Below, one piece after another: positions 58,877-64,000 of a stretch of 64,000 bases of DNA (position 1 is the first letter of the stretch; each line of letters begins with the position of its first letter). The stretch lies in contig JAGQHB010000004.1 of the NCBI GenBank assembly GCA_020432045.1, positions 1 to 64,000 of the forward strand, given 5' to 3'. The notes beneath the pieces were generated by a model. That model saw nothing but the letters and a program-made list of their open reading frames with translations. It had not been told where the DNA came from and made no database searches. The DNA is from Dehalococcoidia bacterium (lineage in GTDB: Bacteria; Chloroflexota; Dehalococcoidia; Tepidiformales; Tepidiformaceae). The position numbers and the translations under genes are program-made.

Positions 58877-60748
58877 ATGACCCCATCCAATGAACCATCA
58901 CCATCAATGAAACGGATGTCTCTGACGGCAAGGCTCGGCGTCCTCGCCACCGGCGTGCTCGCGGTTGCGGCGGGCATGATTGCCACCCACCCGGCGACCG
59001 TTGACACGTTCCCATCGAACGGCGGCGAACTCCAGGCTGTCATCATCCAGACAGACGGCGACAGTGCCGCGCTGGTCCGCGCCATTGACGCAAACGGCGG
59101 CCGCATCGAACGGGAACTCCCGATCATCAACGGCATGCAAGCCTACGTGCCGTCCGGTGATATCGCGACGCTCCGGGCTTACCCCGGTGTGCTTGCGGTC
59201 ACACCAGACCTGAGCCTGGAAAGCCTCGGCAAGAAGGATAAGGGCGGCTCAGGCACTTCGACGGCACCCGCCACTTTCGATGCCGGTTCGATGGCCCTCA
59301 TCACCCAGAGCACCGGTGCCCGCGACTACTGGAACTCGGGCTACACGGGCAAAGGCGTCGATGTCGCCATCATCGACACGGGCATCGCTCCGGTGAACGG
59401 CCTGTCGGCACCAGGGAAGGTCGTACTCGGCCCCGACCTTTCCTTTGAATCACAGAGCAAGAAGACCCGGTACCTCGATACCAACGGGCACGGTACGCAC
59501 CTGTCGGGGATCATCGCTGGCCGTGATGACTCTGTGAGCGGCAAGTACCAGAACAACACCACCGATTTCATCGGCATGGCACCCGATTCCAGGCTGGTCT
59601 CCGTCAAGGTTGGCGACAGCTATGGGCATGCCGATGTAAGCCAGGTCATCGCGGCAATCGACTGGGTTGTCCAGCATAAGAACGACAACGGTTTGAACGT
59701 TCGCGTCCTGAATATCGCGTTCGGAACGAACTCCAAGATGGCGTGGTGGCACGATCCGCTGGTACAGGCCGCCGAAGTGGCGTGGCGCAACGGCATCTTC
59801 GTCGTGGTCTCCGCCGGAAACGACGGCGAGGGCCCGAAGTTCACCGGTGCGCTGAGCAACCTCGCCAAGAGCCCCAACCTGATGACCGTGGGTGCAACCG
59901 ATACGGTCGGCACCCTCAGGCAGAGCGACGACTGTATCCCGTCCTTCTCGTCCAGCGGTGACTTCCTCCGTCGCGTGGATGTGGTCGCGCCTGGCAAGTC
60001 TGTCATCAGCTTGAAGGCTCCAGGTTCCTTCGCGGACGAAAGCTTCGGGGCGACCGCGACCTACAACGACCGCTTCTTCCGCGGGAGCGGAACATCCCAG
60101 GCGGCGGCCGTGGTCTCCGGTGCAGCAGCGCTGGTCATCCAGCAGCACCCGGATATCTCGCCCACCGACCTCAAGAACCTCCTACGCGGGACTGCCACGC
60201 AGCTGGACAACGAGAAGCCGGAAGCCCAGGGCGCCGGACAGATCAACCTCGCCTCGGCCCGCACGGCCACGGTCAGCAAGACTATTGACATCTATATCGG
60301 CGGGCTCGATCCGCTGCGGACTTTCTACGAGACGGGAATCAGCGGCAAGGTCTGGTCAGATGGCCGTGGCTCCATCGACGAAGCCCGCGGCACCCACCGC
60401 CTCGTCCACAAGGGCGTTGAACTGCGGGGCGACATCGACATCTTCGCCGCCCCGTACGACAGCACGGCCACGGCAGTCGCCCGCGAACAGGCTTCCAGCT
60501 GGTCCTCCGGCTGGTGGAACGGAAACAAGTGGACCGCATCAAGCTGGTCTGCGAGTTCCTGGTCAGCAAGCAGCTGGAGTGCGTCTAGCTGGTCAGCAAG
60601 TTCCTGGTCAGCCAGTAGCTGGAGCGCGAGCAGTTGGTCGGCGAGTTCGTGGTCGGCCAGTAGCTGGAGCGCATCCAGCTGGTCAGCCAGTTCGTGGTCG
60701 GCCAGCAGCTGGAGCGCCAGCTCCTGGTCCTCCGCCGCCTGGGAGTAG
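58877..60748 (+). CDS. Subtilisin-like (S8) protease C with I9-type propeptide and Trp-pentapeptide tail
   Basis: 623 residues from ATG 58877 (AGGAA 5 nt upstream). The signal segment is at about 15-36. Unlike A and B it has a propeptide at about 50-115 (LQAVIIQTDGDSAALVRAID...INGMQAYVPSGDIATLRAYPGVLAVTPD) of the inhibitor I9 type. The catalytic residues are D167, H205, N315 and S407. The shared module SIDEARGTHRL...IDIFAAPYDSTA precedes a tail with 17 Trp every fifth residue (W542 to W622), ending SAAWE as in B. By eye the catalytic domain is closest to that of protease B (about two thirds identical). Confidence 0.94.
   Translation: MTPSNEPSPSMKRMSLTARLGVLATGVLAVAAGMIATHPATVDTFPSNGGELQAVIIQTDGDSAALVRAIDANGGRIERELPIINGMQAYVPSGDIATLRAYPGVLAVTPDLSLESLGKKDKGGSGTSTAPATFDAGSMALITQSTGARDYWNSGYTGKGVDVAIIDTGIAPVNGLSAPGKVVLGPDLSFESQSKKTRYLDTNGHGTHLSGIIAGRDDSVSGKYQNNTTDFIGMAPDSRLVSVKVGDSYGHADVSQVIAAIDWVVQHKNDNGLNVRVLNIAFGTNSKMAWWHDPLVQAAEVAWRNGIFVVVSAGNDGEGPKFTGALSNLAKSPNLMTVGATDTVGTLRQSDDCIPSFSSSGDFLRRVDVVAPGKSVISLKAPGSFADESFGATATYNDRFFRGSGTSQAAAVVSGAAALVIQQHPDISPTDLKNLLRGTATQLDNEKPEAQGAGQINLASARTATVSKTIDIYIGGLDPLRTFYETGISGKVWSDGRGSIDEARGTHRLVHKGVELRGDIDIFAAPYDSTATAVAREQASSWSSGWWNGNKWTASSWSASSWSASSWSASSWSASSWSASSWSASSWSASSWSASSWSASSWSASSWSASSWSASSWSSAAWE
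60494..60745 (+). repeat. 15-bp coding repeat array, protease C tail (SASSW units)
   Basis: Seventeen Trp at five-residue spacing, 13 in ASSW units. It is colinear with the protease B array and nearly identical in DNA from 60534 onward, including silent positions. Confidence 0.95.
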
Positions 60749-60776
60749 CTCTCAGACGGGGCCAACCAACTTCGGC

Positions 60777-60812
60777 GAAACATGGCAGCCCGGAAACGGA
60801 CTGCCATGTTTC
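60777..60812 (+). terminator. Intrinsic terminator after protease C
   Basis: A 12-bp perfect stem GAAACATGGCAG / CTGCCATGTTTC with a 12-nt loop, followed by ATTT, 28 bp after the stop. Confidence 0.8.
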
Positions 60813-61004
60813 ATTTACCAAAGCCTAGCCGCGGTTTGCACAGGTCAGCGCCTTCCGATACGAATGGTGCGGCGCACCTCGCTTCTATCGGGTTGGCGTG
60901 CTGGCCGGGTCACGCCTTCACGCGGCAACAGACCGTTGCACTGCCGGCCGGCACGCTAGCGCCGAGACCCATAGCCTTCCACCCGGTCACGCTAGAATTT
61001 CCAT

Positions 61005-61601
61005 GTGGCGGCCCCTCAAGTGATCATTCAGCTGCGGCACGGCCCGTTCTGGAACTTCAGCTACGTCGTAGGAGTCCCCGGATCCGAAGCACTGGTGATC
61101 GACCCTGCGTGGGATATCCCCGCGATCCATGCCGCCGCTTCCGAGCACGATATGCGCATCACGCACGTCGCCGTGACGCATGGCCACCACGATCACGCGC
61201 ACGGATTGACGGAACTGGTTGAGCGGACAGCGGCCACCGTATTCGTGCACCAGGCAGAAGCAGCGATGCTGGCTGAAACCTTTGGCGGACGGGTCACGGC
61301 CGTTGAGCACGACGCAAACGTGCTGCTCGGCCCCCTGCGGGTGCGGTTTCTCCATACACCGGGCCACACGCCCGGTTCCATGGCACTCTATGTTGGCGAG
61401 CACGTATTCACGGGAGACACGCTGACGACCGCGGGCCGCGGGCGCCACGGAGCGTACGAAGGCGCAGCAGCACAACTCGACTACTCGCTTACACGCGTCC
61501 TGGCCGCACTGGCACCAGGAACGGCAATGTATCCCGGACATGATTCGGGACCTTCCCGATCCGCTGTGCTCGGCGATGTCCTGGCCCGCGTCCGGCGCTA
61601 A
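61005..61601 (+). CDS. MBL-fold (glyoxalase II-like) hydrolase
   Basis: 198-residue metallo-beta-lactamase-fold protein. It has the metal-binding HGHHDHAHG motif, then HTPGHTPGS and FTGDTL, and a final GHDSG (metal-bridging Asp and last His). A small thioesterase or glyoxalase II-like hydrolase is likely. The start is GTG 61005: a TAGAAT -10 element at 60993-60998 ends 6 nt before it, so the mRNA may be leaderless; no ribosome-binding site is seen. Its stop overlaps the stop of convergent glgB (CTAA). Confidence 0.88.
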   Translation: MAAPQVIIQLRHGPFWNFSYVVGVPGSEALVIDPAWDIPAIHAAASEHDMRITHVAVTHGHHDHAHGLTELVERTAATVFVHQAEAAMLAETFGGRVTAVEHDANVLLGPLRVRFLHTPGHTPGSMALYVGEHVFTGDTLTTAGRGRHGAYEGAAAQLDYSLTRVLAALAPGTAMYPGHDSGPSRSAVLGDVLARVRR

Positions 61602-63502
61602 GCTTCCGGCCTGTGCACAAACCAGACGGCTCCCAGAGGCGGGAGCGTCACCATCAGGGAATGGAGACGCCCGTGGGCAGGCATCGGTGTTGAATCGACA
61701 CCGCCCAGATTTCCAACGCCGCTGCCTGAATATACGGCTGCATCCGTATTCAGGACCTCGTCCCAGCGTCCCGGCAATGGAACACCGATCCGGAAGTTAT
61801 GGCGCACAAGTGGCGTGAAATTGAACGCACAGACGGTGAAGCCGCGCCCGTCGCGGGTCCGCCGAAGGAAAGTCAGCGTGCTTTGCTCTGAATCGTGCGG
61901 GTCGATCCATTCGAATCCGGCAGCATCACAGTCACCATCAAACAGTGCCGGTGTTTCGCGATAGACACGGTTGAGGTCGCGGACGAGCGCCTGCATGCCC
62001 CGGTGCTGACCGAACTCGGTGAGGTGCCAATCGATACTGCGGTCGTGGCTCCATTCGGCCCATTGGCCGATCTCGCCCCCCTGGAAGAGCAGCTTCTTGC
62101 CGGGCTGCGCCCACTGGTAGGCAAACAGGAGCCGCAGGTTCGCGAACTTCTGCCAATCATCGCCAGGCATCTTACCGATAAGGGAACCTTTGCCGTGGAC
62201 AACCTCGTCATGCGAAAGCGGCAGCACGAAATTCTCTGTATAGCCGTAGAGCATACGGAAGGTGAGCACGCCGTGGTCGTACTTGCGATGGATGGGGTCC
62301 TTGGACATGTACAGCAAGGTGTCATGCATCCAGCCCATGTCCCACTTGAAGCCGAAGCCAAGTCCGCCGAGATACGTCGGCCGTGAAACCATCGGCCATG
62401 CAGTTGATTCCTCCGCGAACGTCTGAGCGCCCGGTTGCGACGCGAAGACTGACTCGTTCATCTGTTGCAGGAAGGCGATCGCTTCGATGTCCTCGCGACC
62501 ACCGTACTGGTTGGGAATCCACTCCCCGGCCTTCCGCGAGTAGTCGAGGTAGAGCATGGATGCGACCGCATCAACACGGAGGCCGTCGGCATGGAACACT
62601 TCCAGCCAAAACGTCGCACTGCTGAGCAGGAAGCTTCGCACCTCGTTGCGGCTGTAGTTGAAAACAAGCGTCTTCCAATCGGGATGGAAACCCCGGCGTG
62701 GGTCCGCATGTTCGTACAGGTGAGTGCCGTCGAAATAGGCAAGCCCGTGCTCGTCAGTCGGGAAGTGGCTCGGCACCCAGTCGAAGATGACGCCAATTTC
62801 GGCCTGATGCAGGCGGTCGATGAGGTACATCAGGTCCTGCGGTGTCCCGTAACGGCTCGTCGCAGCGAAAAACCCCGTCACCTGGTAACCCCAGGAGCCA
62901 TAGAATGGGTGCTCCATAAGGGGGAGGAACTCCACGTGGGTGAATCCCAGGTCCTTCAGGTAGGCGGGCAGCACGTCTGCCAGTGCCCGGTAGGACAGCG
63001 GCTGACCGTCACCGTCCCGCATCCATGAACCGGCGTGGACCTCGTAGATCGAAACCGGTGCATCAAGCGCGGAGCGCTTCACCCGCGTCTCCATCCACTC
63101 CTTGTCGGACCATTCGTAATCCGTGTCCCAGACAACGGAGCCGGTCTTGGGCGGCGTCTCAGCGTGGACGGCGTACGGGTCGGCCTTATCCACGCGATGG
63201 ACTCCGTCGCGAGAGACGATGTGATACTTATAGACGGTGCCCCGGGAGATTCCTGGCACGAATCCTTCCCAGATGCCAGATGACTCTCGCGGATGCAGCT
63301 GCGTCGCCCCGGGCTGCCAGCCGTTGAAGTCGCCGATGACGCTCACGAAACCGGCGTTTGGCGCCCAGACAGCGAACTGTGCTCCGGCCGTGCCATCGCG
63401 TACCACGGCATGCGAACCGAGCCGCTCCCACAACCTCGCATGGGTTCCTTCGTTGAACAGATACAGATCCTGGCTTGTCACCAGGCTCGTGGTTCCGGGC
63501 AT
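61598..63502 (-). CDS. glgB: 1,4-alpha-glucan branching enzyme
   Basis: 634-residue GH13 enzyme making alpha-1,6 branches in glycogen-like glucan. An N-terminal CBM48 (GAQFAVWAPNAGFVSVIGDFNGW) is followed by the barrel with YEVHAGSW, HVEFLPLMEHPFYGSWGYQ, nucleophile Asp in DGLRVDAVASML near residue 313, acid Glu in FAEESTAWP, and LSHDEVVHGKGS. It is shorter than E. coli GlgB, lacking the extra N-terminal domain. A maltokinase-like gene lies 29 bp upstream in the same direction, which suggests maltose-1-phosphate/trehalose-linked glucan metabolism (inference). Confidence 0.96.
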   Translation of the reverse strand: MPGTTSLVTSQDLYLFNEGTHARLWERLGSHAVVRDGTAGAQFAVWAPNAGFVSVIGDFNGWQPGATQLHPRESSGIWEGFVPGISRGTVYKYHIVSRDGVHRVDKADPYAVHAETPPKTGSVVWDTDYEWSDKEWMETRVKRSALDAPVSIYEVHAGSWMRDGDGQPLSYRALADVLPAYLKDLGFTHVEFLPLMEHPFYGSWGYQVTGFFAATSRYGTPQDLMYLIDRLHQAEIGVIFDWVPSHFPTDEHGLAYFDGTHLYEHADPRRGFHPDWKTLVFNYSRNEVRSFLLSSATFWLEVFHADGLRVDAVASMLYLDYSRKAGEWIPNQYGGREDIEAIAFLQQMNESVFASQPGAQTFAEESTAWPMVSRPTYLGGLGFGFKWDMGWMHDTLLYMSKDPIHRKYDHGVLTFRMLYGYTENFVLPLSHDEVVHGKGSLIGKMPGDDWQKFANLRLLFAYQWAQPGKKLLFQGGEIGQWAEWSHDRSIDWHLTEFGQHRGMQALVRDLNRVYRETPALFDGDCDAAGFEWIDPHDSEQSTLTFLRRTRDGRGFTVCAFNFTPLVRHNFRIGVPLPGRWDEVLNTDAAVYSGSGVGNLGGVDSTPMPAHGRLHSLMVTLPPLGAVWFVHRPEA

Positions 63503-63531
63503 TGGACTCTCCTTCCCGGTTTTGGCCGGCT

Positions 63532-64000
63532 TCAGACCTCTCGACCGATGCAGTCGAGGATCCCTTCAAGGGGCACGTTGATCCATGCGGGCCGGTTCTG
63601 AAGCTCGTAGTTGACTTCGTACAGTGCCTTTTCGAGGAGCAGAAGCGAGAGCATGCGCTCCCGTTCTTCATCCGTAGGTGGGAGGAATGGGCTCCCGTCG
63701 GCGCCGGCAAAGTAGCCGCGAAGGAAGGCCGCTGCCATCCACGTGAACCATGCGTCGGCCCACGGCCGTAGCCATTCGGCGTCCTGCTCGCTGATCCCGC
63801 CTCCACCAAGCTGCTGGAGGACGAAGTGTGCTGCATAGTTGTAGGAACGGACCATGCCCGCAACATCGCGGAACGGGGAACGCTTGATTCGACGCTCGCT
63901 AAGTGAGCGGGCAGGTTCGCCTTCGAAATCGATGATGACGAAGTCCCGGCCGGTGAAAAGCACCTGGCCGAGGTGGAAGTCGCCGTGATGGCGCATGCGC
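63532..64000 (-). CDS. Maltokinase-like protein, C-terminal part (5' end beyond window)
   Basis: About 155 C-terminal residues of a kinase-fold protein; the frame is open to the window end. HGDFHLGQVL is the catalytic loop and VIIDFEGEPARSLSERR the metal-binding segment, as in Mak/Pep2 maltokinases, which are often fused to trehalose synthase (TreS). FRDVAGMVRSYNYAA and LEKALYEVNYELQNRP also match that family. Whether a TreS part precedes it cannot be seen. Confidence 0.88.
   Translation of the reverse strand, partial: RMRHHGDFHLGQVLFTGRDFVIIDFEGEPARSLSERRIKRSPFRDVAGMVRSYNYAAHFVLQQLGGGGISEQDAEWLRPWADAWFTWMAAAFLRGYFAGADGSPFLPPTDEERERMLSLLLLEKALYEVNYELQNRPAWINVPLEGILDCIGREV

Noticed and set aside
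56431-60745. The 15-bp tandem arrays considered as CRISPR or as non-coding minisatellites
   Set aside because: They are fully in frame at the ends of protease genes, contain no spacers and conserve amino acids rather than bases.

Overview
The window is a gene-dense, high-GC bacterial chromosome segment without phage, insertion sequences or CRISPR arrays. A bacterial-type RpoB/RpoC pair with a long RpoC insertion, a YYY-motif (DUF2298) membrane protein, TrpB2, a Cmk-PlsC fusion, a translin-family protein and a DUF512 protein suggest Chloroflexota, possibly the Dehalococcoidia/Tepidiformia side. This placement is inference from gene content and should be checked with RpoB or the 5S rRNA.

Layout. 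1-14009 (minus strand) is a housekeeping block: rpoC (cut by the window start), rpoB, clpC, an S1-domain protein, a lone 5S rRNA and gap. 14294-24938 (minus) is a run of about eleven tightly spaced or overlapping genes: a secreted lamin-tail protein, an RluB-type pseudouridine synthase, Cmk-PlsC, IspH, a DUF512 radical-SAM-like protein, two ferredoxins, a LysR regulator, an amidohydrolase, a MobA-like nucleotidyltransferase and a HAD protein. Divergent from it lies a 1537-residue membrane protein (25078-29691).

30598-45393 (plus) is a tryptophan supra-operon. A T-box leader with a UGG specifier and an intrinsic terminator precedes trpB2, a CADD-like putative p-aminobenzoate synthase, trpS, trpE, trpG, trpD, trpC, trpF, trpB, trpA and a DAHP synthase. 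Unrelated genes sit inside it: a degenerate Nudix/carboxymuconolactone-decarboxylase fusion, a HAD phosphatase, a CPBP membrane protease and small unknowns. Many junctions are ATGA or GTGA overlaps. scpA, a ferredoxin:thioredoxin reductase subunit, sucC, rnhB, yraN, an FmdB-type protein, a translin-family protein and tRNA-Phe(GAA) follow.

54785-60812 is the most unusual locus. Two short secreted peptides (46 and 54 residues), both ending in GSTWS, precede three tandem subtilisin-like proteases. Each protease carries a C-terminal tail with a tryptophan at exactly every fifth residue. The two peptide genes share a colinear leader of at least 110 nt containing a hairpin with a compensatory base change. 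The tails of proteases B and C are almost identical in DNA (5 mismatches in 215 bp by eye), although their catalytic domains have clearly diverged. The locus forms two terminated units (peptide A-protease A-protease B; peptide B-protease C) next to a divergent membrane GGDEF/EAL protein. I know of no described function for such a peptide/protease set and treat it as the best candidate for an undescribed system.

The window ends with an MBL-fold hydrolase, glgB and the C-terminal part of a maltokinase-like protein, suggesting alpha-glucan/trehalose metabolism. All assignments come from reading motifs by eye; no database search was possible.
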